From contig CM070585.1 in the NCBI GenBank assembly GCA_036346355.1, forward strand, positions 4,665,001-4,729,000: a DNA stretch of 64,000 nucleotides. Reading direction: 5' to 3'. Numbering within the stretch: position 1 is the first letter of the stretch; every line of letters starts with the position of its first letter. This stretch comes from Rhipidocladum racemiflorum. Taxonomy: Eukaryota > Streptophyta > Magnoliopsida > Poales > Poaceae. The notes below the pieces were generated by a model that did no database searches, was not told where the DNA came from, and saw nothing but the letters and a program-made list of their open reading frames with translations. Below, piece after piece: positions 34,615-47,339 of this stretch. The position numbers were made by a program, and so were the translations under genes.

Positions 34615-36283
34615 TGTGAATCATGTGATGAAAAATTGGCTTGATCTTGTGCTGAAAAATTGGTTAGGATTAACCTTGCAAAATTGCTTGCATGAAGGAC
34701 CAAACATTCAAACATCCAAAACAGTAAACTTTGCATTTGCGCCGAACCAAATAACTAAAAATCGCGTTTTTAGCATGTATGACGGACCAAACTTTTGGTC
34801 CGTCATAAACGTGATTTTGATGCTTTTACGCTTGTACAAGAAATCGCGTTTTTCCATGTATGACGGACCAAATTTTACAGTCTGTCATACAAACTTTGGT
34901 GACTTCGTTTTTCAATGTATATGACACCAAAGATTTTGGTCATCATACACATGCTTTGGGCGATCTCATTTTTCCCATGTATGACAGACCAAACTCTTTG
35001 GTCTGTCATACACATGTTGATAGCAAACTCATACTTCCCATGTATGACACCAAATGTTTTGGTACATCATACACATGCTTTTGGCGGTTTTGAGCAAAAT
35101 TGAAATGGTTTGAATTTGAAATTATGAAATTTGTGATGATTTCATGATGCGTGTTTTGAAGTGGACTTTATGCAATGCTCATGTGAGTAGTTGCATGGAT
35201 TGACCTTGAGTCAAGTCGTGGACTTGTGCTCGGATTTGTTTTGTGGTTTGTTCATGTGCACGAAGACGAATGTGGTCGATGACGGGACCGGAACTAGGTT
35301 CATGGAGGAACTGAGGTTCGGGACTAGGTTCAGGAGGAACTGAGGTCTTGGTGGTCAAGGATGTCATGCGGGACGTTCGGGCTAAGGGAATGGTGCACAT
35401 GAAGAATGGTTAGTCACGTGAGAATGGCAGGAGGTCATTCGCGTGCAAAGTGTTAGTCACGTGAGTATGGCAGGTGGCCATACGCGTGCAAAGTGTTAGT
35501 CACGTGAGTATGGTAGGGTTGCCATACGCGTGCAAGAGTTGTACTCGACCAGGTTGGGCCAAGTAGAGTTGTGTTGGATACAGATTCCTTCTAGGGAATA
35601 GGAATCGTATTCGTAACTCCTTGTGGGTTGGTGCTTTAAATAGGTGGGGTCTCTGTTGAAAGGCACCAAGCGAGCTACGCGCATCAAGCCTTGAGCTTGG
35701 TTTTAGGGTTTGTACTCTTTTGATGAGAGTACTTTAGACAAAAGAAATAAAGATCAATTCTTCTAGTTCCCGCATTGCTTCAACGTTCTCTTTTTGGTTC
35801 TTGTTTGCATGCTTGTTCTAGTTCTAGATTGGTTTTTGTTCTTTAAGTTTTATCTTAATTTGATCCATCAAAAACCTCTCTAGGGTATTGATCTAGTGTT
35901 TCTCAAAGTCTAGTTGATCAATCTTTTGTCGTTCTTGTTTAATCTTGAAGTTTTGATTAGATTGATTCTCGTCAAGTTCTGGATCAGCAAGCTTGCAAAG
36001 CTCATAACTTTTGATCCGTAAGTCCGATCGAGCTGATTCTTTTTGGGTTCGATTCGTATTGGAATCTAGTTTCTTGTGTCCAAATTTCAGATCAATCTAA
36101 CGGTTGGATCTCTGAGAATTCGCGTTTTACCGAACCTCTATCATTCTGTTTTTGTCGAAAACGAGGCAATTATTTGGTTCTGTTTTAGGGGTGAACTTTT
36201 AATAGGTCAAGAATTTGGTTTTAGCTTCCGCACAATCATTCACCCCCCCTCTGATTGCTATATTCGTATACTTCGATCCTACA
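34615..36283 (+). repeat. 3' LTR of SIRE-type B
   Basis: 1,669 bp, co-linear with the 5' LTR, including the hairpin array and G-box repeats. Small indels concentrate in the hairpins, and GCTCGAAGAC near 27100 in the 5' copy is shortened here. Confidence 0.95.
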
Positions 36284-36920
36284 TCCTTAATTATTTAAAT
36301 CGAATATATTGAAATGGTCATAACTTTTGATCCATAAGTTCAAATTGAGTGAAACAAGTTTCTAAATTCATGGAAAAAAGAATTAAAGTTCGAACTCTGG
36401 TTTAAAATAAAATTCACATTGAAAGTGCAATTGAAATTCAAAAAAAATGAGGCAGTATTCTTTAGAATCCTTATGTCATAACTTGATCGTGTGATATCAA
36501 TTTCGTAATTAGGTTAAATAATAATTTGATCGTGTGCTTTAAATGTGTTAAATAATAAATGTGGTTTAACTTGATCATGTGATATCCATTATTTCACAAC
36601 CATAAATTCAAATTGAATGAAATAAATTTGTAAAAATCGTGCAATTGTGTAAAATTTTGGAAAAATGCAAAAAACTGTAGTTTTGTATCGTTGTGATGTG
36701 AAATATGTTTGATGTGTAGTTTAGTATCCAAATGATGTACGATGCAACTGTTAATTGGTACCATGATGTACGATTATAAATATGTGTAGTGTAGTAGGAT
36801 GCAGTTCAAATTATTTTGTTTCAGAACTCTATTGTAGTTGCCATTAATATGCAGTTGGTATATCAAATTTTAATTGCGCATATCGTAAACAATTTTTAAT
36901 TTGCAGTAGCTACGTCTGCT
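36284..36920 (+). other. AT-rich leader/intron upstream of the MULE transposase
   Basis: Continuation of the MULE 5' non-coding region after the copia insertion. It ends in TTTAATTTGCAG (acceptor-like, 36895-36906) 14 bp before the ATG at 36921, which suggests a spliced 5' UTR whose intron received the copia. Confidence 0.5.
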
Positions 36921-39521
36921 ATGGATGCATTCAAAGTGTTTTACGGTGACGGAGTGGTTCAGGAGGGGCAATACGGGGTAGATCTGAGTAGCTTTGAGCA
37001 GTGTATTTTGTACCATCAAAATCCGGATGAAATGAGTTTCGAAGATCTGTGCGGGTGGATTTGTCACAGTCTTTCATTGAATCCTATAGTGCATGATGTG
37101 AGCATTAAATGCTTGTGGCCGAGAGGTACACACGACTCGGTATGGGTGCTTAGACCGTTGGAGCGGGCTCAGTCTTGGAGGAACTATGTCAATTCATCAA
37201 GACGGCGTGGCTGGGGTTTTGTCCTCTTTGTGCAGGCGACGGTCAAAACAGACTTGCCAAGTAACGAAACCCCGGTCGCGGTGCAAGCAGAAAGTCCGGC
37301 GGAAGTTGATGAGAATATTCGATCTAGAGCTGCCGCGACGGGACAAGCAGATGAAGGGGAGGAGTTGGAAGGGTTAGTGGATGTGCTAGAGCAAGACAAT
37401 CTGCGGGCGGCGGGGGAAGAAGAGGCACTTGTGATGGACGAGCACGATGAATCGTCCTCAGACGATGATGGCAGTACGTCCGCACATGTGCCTGCTGCCT
37501 GGAATAGGGGCGAAGCGAAAGACCTAGCAGTCGACGATGCCCTTGACTCGACATGTGAGTACCGACCAACCGAGGTTCGTGTGCACGCAATGTACGCGGA
37601 GAAGTCCGCTTTGCAGGATGCTATAAAGTGCAGGCGATGAGCTTGCAGCGGCCGGTGAGGGTTGTGAAGTCCAGTAAAGATTGCTACACGGTGAAGTGCG
37701 AAAACGCCGAATGTGGTTGGCGTGTTCATGCCCACAGGCCCAAGTATGAGTTGAACTGGGTAGTCACGAAGGTGGTGCAGCACAGTTGTGTTCTAAGCAA
37801 TGTAACATCGAGACATCGTAACCTCACATCATCTTTCATCGCGAACGTGATGTATGGAGAGATTGTCGAGAAGTTTGACATGGAGGCACAGCACATAGTA
37901 CTTGCCGTCAGGAATAGATATAAATACCAAATCAGCTACGCCAAAGCGTGGAGGGCGAAGCAGAAGGCATTGGAGAAACGCTTCGGTACATTCGAGGCAT
38001 CCTATGACAATCTTCCCCGACTTTTAGATGTCCTGAAGGAAAGAAACCCCGGGACATATACTGCAACACATGATAGAGAATCTCAGAACCCGCCTGGCTA
38101 TATGGTTATGGAGCGTGCTTTCATCGCACTTGGACCTTGTGTGGAGGCTTTCAGGCATTGCCGGCCGATTATGTGCGTGGACGGGACTTTCCTCACTGGC
38201 AAGTACAAGGGCCAAATTCTGACGGCCATCGGTGTGGACGGAAACAACCAGATACTTCCTATAGCCTTTGCTTTTGTGGAAGGTGAAAATTACGAGAGTT
38301 GGCTCTGGTTCTTCAGAAATCTGAAGATCGGGGTTGTGAAGGATAGGCCCAATGTGTGCATAATTCACGACCGCCACGCTGGGCTGATGAAAGCGATAAA
38401 GAAGATGCAGGAAGATGTGCAAGAGCCCTTTCCGTGGCCGGATTTGCAGAACCGGTGGTGCATGCGACATATGGCGGCTAACCTGTTCAAATATTTCAAA
38501 AGTAAGAAGTTGATGAACCTATTCAAGAGGTTGTGCAAGCAAAATCAGCAGAGAAAGTTTGATGCCATCCGGGAGAAGCTTGACGAGCTCACTAGCAAGC
38601 GGTCGTGACGGAGAGAGACAAGCGGGGCGATGCCGGAGGCACCACAGCGTTTGCAGCCCTTACCGGACATTGACCCGCCAAACATCAGGAGGAGGCTTTC
38701 GAGAAACATCAAGTGTTTCTCGCACTGGATCGAGTCTGAACCGGTTGAGAAGTGGGCCTTTGTTATGCGACACACTTGGGGCAAGGTATGGGGTTATGAC
38801 AACCAACCTTGCCGAGGTATACAAGCTGGGTAATAAGGGGTCTTCGTGGCACGCCCCTTGTTGCTATCGTCGAAGGTATGTTGTACGGCATGATGAGATA
38901 TTTCCGAGAACGGCACGGCGGCGATGCTGCATGCAAGTACCATTCGTAGTCCGTCTTTGCAGCGTCGTTACAGCTTGGATGGCGGAGAAGGTTCAGAAGG
39001 CCCTCCTACATTCAGTCGTCGTCATGGGTACGACGGAGTTACGATTTGAGGTCACACTGAGGAATATGGAGGGGTTGGGAATGTCAAGTGGGAGAATCAC
39101 CCACGAAGTGAGCTTGGGCGGTGGTGTGGATGGCATGTGCACCTGCACTTGCCGAAAGCCGTACCTTCTGCATAAACCTTGTTCGCATGTCTTGGCGGCC
39201 TGCGGGCAGATTCAAATGAGTAGTGTACAATTTGTTTCTCCGTACTACATAGCGGATACGGTCGTTCAAACGTGGTCCGGTGAACTACATGGGTTTCGTG
39301 TAGCCGGAAACTTCACTGAAATTGACAATACCACGCGCAGATGGGTCCCTGACATTAACAGAGTGAAGGGCGGGAAAGGTCGTCGCCAAACGCGCCGCAT
39401 CCGCAACGACATGGATGAGTCCGAGGTTGGAGGCCCTGTCCGGAGGTGTGTCCTGTGTGGAGAGTACGGCCACAGGAAGAACAAATGTCCTGCGAAGAGC
39501 GTCTCAGATAGAGGGTCTTGA
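36921..39521 (+). pseudogene. MuDR-type MULE transposase, frameshifted
   Basis: N-terminal domain from ATG 36921 (FYGDGVVQEGQYGVDLS...), then an acidic linker. A frame slip of one base near 37633 leads into the MuDR zinc-finger-like region (VKCENAECGWRVHAH). The DDE core lies at 37628-38608: MCVDGTFLTGKYKGQ and IIHDRHAGL carry the two aspartates, and the CMRHMAANLFKYFKSK region follows. A stop at 38606 and further slips near 38780, 38830 and 38945 break the C-terminal part. That part ends with a SWIM zinc finger (CTCRKPYLLHKPCSH, about 39140) and a CCHC knuckle (CVLCGEYGHRKNKC, about 39447). The family cuts and pastes elements with long TIRs in the nucleus. With about five lesions this copy should be inactive. 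No other transposase was seen in the window. Confidence 0.9.
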
Positions 39522-39767
39522 CGTATATGCCTCTAAGGCGTGTTGCCTTTTTCTGGGGTTCCTCCCGTTTCTATGGAATGTAATAATCGTATATGCCTCT
39601 ATGGCTATGACTCCTAAAAACAATTATGTTCCTTCTGTATTTCATGCTTCGAGGAGTGACTACTTGTAATATTAGAAGAATTGCGTTAGATTATGTATTG
39701 AAGAAAACTACATGTGTTTGTTCTGCGTCACGAAAAATCTTCTCCTCGTTGCATCTGCTAGCTGAGA

Positions 39768-42700
39768 TGTCGGGACCCCGAATTTGCAAATCCGGACCCT
39801 CTGTGTATTCAACACTAGTCCAGGAACGCGCTAGTGCACACAGTCTTAACATCGGTAAATATCACAATCATACCACTCGATACTAATAAAGTACTTTATT
39901 TAAATAACCAAACTGGTTACCTGACCTTATGGCCAAGTCACAAATGTACGCCTCGCAGGGCGATACTTATTAAGAGAGAAATAGTAGCAGCGGAAAATCA
40001 AAGAAGGTAACATCGTGGCGCCATCCAGTATACCACAGGCAACTGACTGGGCTCGCTCCCTAAGTAGACGGATCCCCTTGGAGCTCCTCCTCCAAAGCTG
40101 GCGTAGTCTCCTCTTCAACTGGTGTTGTGTTGAGGCAAGGGTGAGTACTTGGTACTCAGCAAGTCATGCACAGAATGCAGGCTAATATACTATATGCATG
40201 GCTTAGTACAAAGGAATAGCCCAAGGTATATTTGCAGTAAACAGCATTTGAAAAGTAGCATAAGTAGATTCGAAAACAGTAAAAACAAGAAGTTTGAGTA
40301 AACATTTTTCCCATCCTAAACCACATTTCCATCAACGTCATCATTAATCCAACCCAACCTTTCAAAACCAAGTGATTTTCAGAAAATCTAACCCTTGACT
40401 GTAATTCTCGAGCGATGTCCAATACCGCGGACACGGCTATTCGAATAGATTCTATACTCTGCAGAGGTTATGCACTTTACCCACAAGATACAGTCAAACA
40501 CCACAAAGGCGAGTTCCCGTAACAAAGTCTTTCAGAAACCTCTAACAATACAAGTGGTCCTCCCCGGTTATTGCACACTAACCCTTCCCTTAGCTAAGGC
40601 GAAGTCTAGGCCAATCAACCGTTAGATGGGTACCTGGCCTCACTCAGACGCTCCCCGCACAACTTACACAAAGGGTGTAGTTGACCTCCCGAGGTCCCAC
40701 AGTGCGTTATTAGCAACTTAGTCAACTAGGTCCGTCCCATTACAGACATGTGGTTGCACGTTAGACCCAGTTCAAAGGCTTGCAAGGTTAAGTCCTTAGG
40801 GTGACCAGGGCAAGACTACCCGAAGAACCAAATCAACATCCCCAATGCCACAACCGCCCACTGATTACTCTTGCCACATGCCCCTGGCCGAAATCGTTTA
40901 TCAAACCCCAGTTGATTACCATGCACCACGTGCCATCAACATCACATGATACTTTTCCAAAACAGGTTCAATATATCATTAAGTCAATATTAACATTTGA
41001 TTGTCCAAAATCATGTCATGAGCACGTAGCAGGTCTAAGCAGTGTACTACAACGGTCTAAACCCATGTTGGCAATTTAATAATGTCCAGCTAGTAATCCA
41101 CAACTAGGGTGACAAGGGTCATGGCACATACTTAAGTAATCAAGGTGTCATACAGCAAATTGGTATTTATCTAACCCCCATGTTTAAACAAAGTATCTTT
41201 CTAATTGAACTAGCATGCAATAGTTTAAATCAAAATAGATTTCGAAATAGGATTAACATGGTCAAAGCACAACTTGCCTTCAAAAAGTACTTGTTCTTGG
41301 TCTTGAGTTGGATCCTGAGTTAATACTTCTCCTTCGAATCCTTCCGGCACTTCAACGTCTACTCGTAAAGCGTGCAAATAGCAAATACACAAATAAACAA
41401 TAGGCAAAAAGTGTCCAAACATCCAAATAAAATCCATAAACAGAGAGAACATAATTTTATGAATTTTTAGAAACTGGAATCGTCAAATTTGGAGTTAAAA
41501 TGCAAAAGTTATGATTATTTAAAGTTCAAATAATCAATTAAATAATTTTACAGAGAAAAACTTTAGTCCAAAAATTAAATAAAATTCATATTTAGGTAGA
41601 TCTCAATTTTATACAAATTTAGAAATTTGAATCACTCAAATCGGAGTTGAAACGCAAAAGTTATAAGCGTTTGAAGTTTGAAACAAAATCTGAAATCATT
41701 ATTTCGAATTAATAAATCATTTTCTTTTTCGAACATTAATTATTGCGTCGGCATGGACACGTGGCAGCACTGGATTGGTCTGGCGGCGTCGGCCACCGTC
41801 CATGGACTCGGTCCACGCTCGGCTCGGTCTCTGTGGACCCGGTCCACGGCTCACGTGAGGCCCGACATGTGGGACCACTCGGGTAGCGTCATCGCCGACG
41901 TCGGCGGGCTCGGCCACGGTCCGACAGTGGGTCCATCCGATGACGTCATGGGTGACGTCACGGTGCGGTCGCTGACACGCGGGCCCGGCGTGTCAGTGAC
42001 CCACGCGCACGCCCGCGTGGCGCGGCGGTTCGGCTCCCTGGACACGTGGCACGATCTAAGCCGTTGGTTTGAAAACCGACGGCTAGGATTGGATTTGGCC
42101 TCATGTGCTTAGGCGCACGGGTTGATCTGGGCCGTTGGATCTTGATCTAACGGTCCAGATCCAATCTAGCCTGGTGCAGTTCCTGCTACGTGGCACGACC
42201 TAAGCCGTTGGATCTAGATCCAACGGTTGAGATTAGATCTAGGATTTTCAACGGGGAACTCACCGAGGGTGACGTGGCGCGATCTGAGCCCTTGGATCTT
42301 GATCGGACGGTTGGTGGAGCTCGGGGTCAGCGATGGCTTCACGGCGAAGTTGTGGCTGCCGGCCGAGGCAGCGACCACACGAACGGGCGTTTGGGGCGTG
42401 CTCAGGCGAGGTGAAAGGTCTCTTCGTGCGCCTGGCCGGGGTTCGGATCTGGGTCAATGGCGGCGGACGGCGGACGGCGGCGGAATCAAGCGAACCGCAA
42501 TGAGGAGGTGCTATGACTCGGCGAGCGATTCCGGCGGATCTGGCGCCGAGGGCTGGTGAGATAGGGCGAGAGTGCGCGGTCACGGCGGTCCTCGAGTACC
42601 ACCCGTGCCTTAAATGCCCTCGGCATGCAGCGCCTGGACGGAGCCCTAATCCTACACACGGCGACAAGGCGGAGGAGTCCGGCCGGACTCGGCGGGGGAC

Positions 42701-43227
42701 GACGACGCACGGCCGTCCATTGGCACGATCAACGCCACGATCGTGTGGATGCGATCGGATCCGGCGGATTCGGCCAAAGCGGTGCGGAAATCGGCCGTTG
42801 GATCTTGATCCAACGGTTGGGATCGATTAGGTTTTGGAGTTGGTTCGGTCGAGTCACGTGGCTCGGGTCGGACTCGAACTCGAGTCCGACTCGGGCCTGG
42901 TCGGATGAACAAGACAAACCCACTCGCATTTTCCAGCGATTTAATAATTAAAATATTTCCCAGAAATTCATTTAATTCATTAAAAATAGCAAAATACTCA
43001 GAAAAATTCCAGAAAAATTCTGGAAAATATTTTAGAACATTTTGGACTCAAATAAAATATTTCCAACAAAATTTTATTTGCAAAATTAAATTCTTTAATT
43101 ATTTCAAAATGGAATAAATTCAAATAAATTCCAAATAAATCCAAATAAATTCCAGAAAATTCCAAAAATTCTCCAAAGTGCCAAATCACACATGAATTTA
43201 AGAAAAGCAAAATTTTGGGGTGTTACA
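39768..43227 (-). mobile_element. Tekay-like solo LTR (reverse strand) in the MULE
   Basis: On the plus strand it runs TGTCGGGACCCCGA...GGGGTGTTACA, so on the minus strand it starts TGTAACACCCC. Length 3,460 bp. The TSD TGAGA is exact at 39763-39767 and 43228-43232, with no internal region, so it is a solo LTR. It separates the transposase from the PMD gene. Open frames over its GC-rich part (41700-42900) show no domains and are not genes. Confidence 0.93.
42132..42815 (-). repeat. CCGTTGGATC/GATCCAACGG dyads in the solo LTR
   Basis: The perfect 22-bp palindrome at 42205-42226 has arms CCGTTGGATC and GATCCAACGG around TA. Near-perfect versions lie at 42132-42153, 42289-42310 and 42794-42815. 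They are separated by 60-80 bp, except the last, which lies nearer the U3 end. The motif GATCCAACGG is common in grass LTRs. Confidence 0.85.
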
Positions 43228-43364
43228 TGAGATTGTCGTCATCGCTAGTTATGTTAGTTGTTCTTAGTTGTATTCTAGGAAATATAGCCTGTTTTTTCCT
43301 TTCACTTACTGTCTACCTTTGATTTCAGCATTATAAATTATTAATTTGTTTGTTCTGCGCAGGT

Positions 43365-46254
43365 ATGGCAGCTGTGGGCGAGGGTTGCGATTGGTCGTAC
43401 GGGCTTCTTGATCGTCACTTGGACGCACGCCACCGTGCACGGTTGCATGCGACTACCAGAGCGGGCACGGATCCTGGTGTCTTGTCCACGCGGACGCCAG
43501 TACGTGCATGGGGCCTTGGCGACGGCCCACGTTACCTGTGCGTAAGCATAGCAATTTTTTGGTACCGAATGGGTTACATACACGTTATGTTCTCACTTGT
43601 AATTCATTTATGCAGATCGAGGCGGCGGGACTACTTCCTTGCTCGGATGGTGGAGGCCACACAGAGGATCGGTCGAAGGTCCGATGGTGAGGTCGTCGTC
43701 GTCGAGAGATCCCGACGCTTCCCCTTCGACCGATCCCTCCTTACAGCCCTCGTGGACCGCTGGCGGCCTGAGACGCATACCTTCCACCTGCCCTGCGGAG
43801 AGATGGCGCCCACTCTGCAGGATGTTTCGACCGGTCTCCCAATCGCTGGCCAGGCAGTTGTACCAGCCGAGGTGGAAGACGACTGGCGTGACGACCTTTT
43901 TGCTCGGTTCGCAGGAGTCCTCCCCCCGGCACAGGGAGGCCAGCCGCAGTACGCCCCGCTACACCCACGACAGAGGCACGGTCCCACTCTCACGTGGCTT
44001 CGCCAGTTCGAGGTATGTGTTGGCACGGTTCGAAATTGGTCCGATTTATTTTATCTGTGTAACCAGTGAGCTTTCCCGACTGCAGGTAACTAGGATGGCT
44101 GGGGATGCCACGGAGTACCAGGTGAGCAGGCACCTGGAGGCTTACCTGTTGTGGTTGTTCGGGTGGGTGATGTTCACCACGACCCATGGAGATAGCGTCG
44201 ACGCTAGGCTTGTCCCGGTCGCACGGGCCATAGCGGATGCTGCCCCCCACGAGGTACCTGAGTACACCGGGGTCACCAGACTTTGTGCCACCTACCGGGG
44301 TCTATGCGACGCGTGCCTCAGGACGCGCCTCGGTTCGATCCTCTCTGGGTGCCCACTCCTGCTCATGCTATGGTCATTCGAGCGGTTCCAGATTGGACGG
44401 CCATGGGTTGACGACCGGGTCTACGGCCCGGAGTTCTACGGGGACACGGAGGTGGACCGCCCTACCATGGGCTCTCTTTGGTGCCGCAGACGGGTACGTA
44501 CATGTTTTTTGTACTATGCAATCTCGCATTCCTGCCTTTTTTGTATTAACCTTTTATCGGTACCTTCTGTAGCCACAATGGGCCGGTCTGCAGGTACGGA
44601 GTGTCTACGCACACTTCACCGAGGCGTTCGGCCTTTTGCGACCCGAGCGTGTCCGGTGGGAGCCTTACACCTTAGCGGAGGTCCAGAAGCGCGCACCGCA
44701 CGGTTTGTCCGTCCTTTGTGCGCGAGATCTTGTGTACTCGATCACACGACGGAAGCTTGTGTACGATTTGTACGTTGAGGATTACTCGGTTCACCGGGTA
44801 ATGAGGCAGCTGGGACTCAGGCAGGAGGTCCCTGTTCCACGAGGCGTGCCAGTCCCCACAGAGACACACATGTCGGTAACATCACTCCACCTTACATTTC
44901 GAATGCAACTCATTGCGCATGCTAACGGGTTTACAACTTCCGCAGGCATTCGAGGAGAGGTGGCCGCCGGACTAACTGGGCTGTGAAGATGGCCCCTTGG
45001 GTGGAGCAGTGGACTCAGGCACTACAAGACCGGGTTCCAGATTATGACGTATACGACATACAGGGATATCAGGAGTACCTGCAATGGTACTTCCCACTTA
45101 CGCGAGTACGCCTCTTGCCCCCTGCTGACCCGGAGGATATCGTACCGGCTCGTGCACACGACACATATCCCACCCACGTTGCATCGGCGATGCACTTTGT
45201 GGTACGTAAACTAGGCAATCTTCTCAAATTTTTAACGACATGCAAGCATACATATATCTTACGTCATGTCATCACTTTCAGGGCGACATGGGGACAGAGA
45301 TGGAGCAAGACTTGAGGTCCATGAGAGGCCGTTTGTGCGGGAGTTTGGAGACCTCCCGGGAGGAGATCACGGCGTTCATGGATCGAATGATCGCGAAGAC
45401 GGCGAGGATTGTGCGGGCTGTTTCGTGCCGGCATAGTTTTGACGCCGCTGGTGTGGGGTCGCATACGTCGGGCGTAAGACAGCAGGGGGTTCGGATTAGT
45501 ACACGACCGCCGCCGACGCCACCGCCGCCGACACCCCCCTTCAGACCTCCCACGCTTCCGTACCCACCGCCGCCCCCCACAGTACCCTTCGGACCTCGGA
45601 CGCTGTCGTACCCACCGCCGCCACAGGAGCAGCTTGGGAGCTCGTCGTGGCAGCAGCAGGCCCCGTTCTTCGGGGCAGGTAATATTCTCACTTAAACATG
45701 CATTGCATTTCGTAGTAACTAATAGTCGTGTATGACAGGCCACCCGTTCGGATACCCTGGCGGCGCAACATGGATGCCTACTCCTTTCTTCGTTTCGACC
45801 CCAGGTGTGTTCAATATTCTCCGTAAACTGACATTGCAAGACATTTTACTTTCAAATATATTCATCATTCGAACTGACTGTAGTACTTCCAGGTTACCGT
45901 CCGGAGGGCCAGACTACGCCGCACACGCGGTCGGACGACTTTGAGACGGAGTATGCTGGTCCGACGCATCCGGATGTCCTGGTTGGGTCGCACCCGAGCG
46001 CCCCCACGCCTACACACCCTACAGACCCGAGTTCTTCAAGCCACACTCCTGTACCACCCGTGCTTGGAGCCCGGAACAGGCACCCACCAGACCGGTGGAC
46101 CCCTTCAGGGCCCAGACGTCGACCGGCAGATGCACGTCCACAGGAGAGGCGTACCAGACCTCGTGCACAGGGGCAGCGAGGTGAGCAGGGAGAGGGAGGT
46201 GACCAGGGAGAGGGAGGTGACCAGGGAGAGGACTACGACGAGGTCGACTATTGA
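43365..46254 (+). CDS. Plant mobile domain (PMD, MAIN/MAIL-like) protein carried by the MULE
   Basis: Exon model from splice signals: 43365 to about 43535, 43617-44012, 44086-44493, 44573-44875, 44946-45201, 45282-45678, 45739-45804 and 45893-46254. An acceptor before the ATG (43362) implies a 5' UTR exon. The PMD signature is clear: LLDRHLDARHR, FPFDRSLLTALVDRW, ETHTFHLPCGEMAPTLQDV, YLLWLFGWVMF, MLWSFERFQIGRP and KMAPWVEQWTQALQD. The C-terminus is proline-rich, then acidic (EDYDEVDY). PMD proteins of the MAIN/MAIL1 group are nuclear host factors needed for transposon silencing, and PMD copies inside transposons are known. Lesions: the exon 1-2 junction does not give the expected frame, and exon 5 has TAA at 44970 before the frame resumes, so the gene may be slightly damaged. 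Confidence 0.82.
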
Positions 46255-46441
46255 GTATTGTATTGCTACGTTGTATTTCTGCGTTGTAATGTTTGTTGTT
46301 GATTGTACATTTCTGTCAGCTTTTGTCAAATCAAACTCGTGTCATTATTGCTTTTGTCCCATCTGCCAGCTTTTGCCAGAAGAATCCGATGCTCGCGGAT
46401 TTGATCTTCTCTTAAGTCCGCCACTCTACCCTATTGCTGGC

Positions 46442-46449
46442 TATTTAAG
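46442..46449 (+). promoter_or_regulatory. TATA-like box upstream of the GRF gene
   Basis: TATTTAAG about 85 bp before the ATG at 46531, with a pyrimidine-rich stretch between (TTTCCCCTCGCCCCC). It suggests the GRF gene has its own promoter rather than sharing the PMD transcript. Confidence 0.45.
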
Positions 46450-46530
46450 GCCGAGTGGTCGTCTCCCAATAATCACAGCAAGCTTTCCCCTCGCCCCCAA
46501 CCAAGTTGGCCAACCAACCAACCGGTGCTA

Positions 46531-47116
46531 ATGGAGTTTCCCTCGCCCCCACGCCACAGCGTTGCCGTAGCCATCCCCGAAGGCACACAGGTCCGCTTGT
46601 GCCTATGCGGGGATCCATGCCGCTTTCGGCAGTCTGTAGACAACTCATACACATACGGTATGAGATACTGGAGCTGCCGCAACTGCGACTCCGAGCCAAC
46701 GCTGGGGATGCGAATGCGGCGGAGAAGCCCGGTATGTGCGTACTCGCATTTCATGTTACATCGAACCGTGCAAACCTTGATACGGTAATACTATCTGCTC
46801 TCACCAATTGCAGCCTCCGTTGTGCGAGTTCGTCGAATTCTACGACGCGGAGCAGACGCCTGACATGGAGAGGATGCGGGATCGGGAGTACTCGCATCGT
46901 AGAGCTATGGTAGAGCAACAATGGCGTGAGCAGGAGGAGGAGGAGAAGCGCATGAAGGCTGCCGAAGAAATGCGTGCACAGAGGGAGGCCGAACGGCTGC
47001 GCCTAGCTGGCCAGCTGGAGGCTGAGCGAGAGAGGAAGCGCGAGAGGGCGGCTAGGGCCAGGGCGGCAGGCCCCGATGGTTTGCGCAAGGGGAAATATCC
47101 CCGGTGCACTCAGTAG
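46531..47116 (+). CDS. GRF-type zinc-finger/coiled-coil protein of the MULE
   Basis: Two exons, 46531-46731 and 46814-47116 (intron GTATGT...TTGCAG, phase 0), give an unbroken 167-residue protein. Exon 1 encodes a GRF-like zinc finger: CLCGDPC, then YGMRYWSCRNC, closed in exon 2 by CEFVEFYD. Exon 2 continues as a charged coiled coil (REQEEEEKRMKAAEEMRAQR) and a basic tail (RKGKYPRC). GRF fingers bind nucleic acid in other proteins; in grass transposons such small proteins are accessory and of unknown role. A nucleic-acid binding helper of transposition is possible but unproven. It is the only gene of this element without a visible lesion. Confidence 0.72.
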
Positions 47117-47339
47117 TGTAGCAGAAGAACCCTTATTGTTTCGTTTACCTAAGGCATGTTAACTTTAAGCCATTATTTCTGCATTTCCTATATTGTAATG
47201 TTACGTTGTTACCGTTATTTCGTTTACCAGAAGGGCTCTGCGTTGTGATGTTATGTTGTTGCTTATGTACTTACGTATTGTATTTTTGCATTTATGAATT
47301 TCGTATGTATTGTATTGGACCATGCGTGATATCTTATCG

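Larger units (their letters stand above)
26443..36283 (+). mobile_element. Ty1-copia retrotransposon (SIRE-type B) nested in the MULE
   Basis: 9,841 bp with LTRs 26443-28129 and 34615-36283 (TGTGAATCATG...GATCCTACA). The TSD TCCTT is exact at 26438-26442 and 36284-36288. A primer-binding site and polypurine tract adjoin the LTRs. Gag, integrase, RT and RNase H are recognisable but riddled with frameshifts. There is no env-like gene. The LTRs differ by small indels, mostly in the hairpin array. It lies upstream of the transposase start codon, probably in a 5' UTR intron. Confidence 0.95.

Noticed and set aside
37184..37783. 199-codon minus-strand open frame opposite the MULE transposase
   Set aside because: Antisense shadow of the transposase coding region, serine-rich by codon mirroring, no domain.
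41717..42951. Several overlapping 60-140-codon frames in a GC-rich block
   Set aside because: They lie within the solo LTR on both strands, overlap each other and have no recognisable domain.
45264..45839. 191-codon minus-strand frame opposite the PMD gene
   Set aside because: Antisense of proline-rich exons; no motif and it crosses predicted introns.
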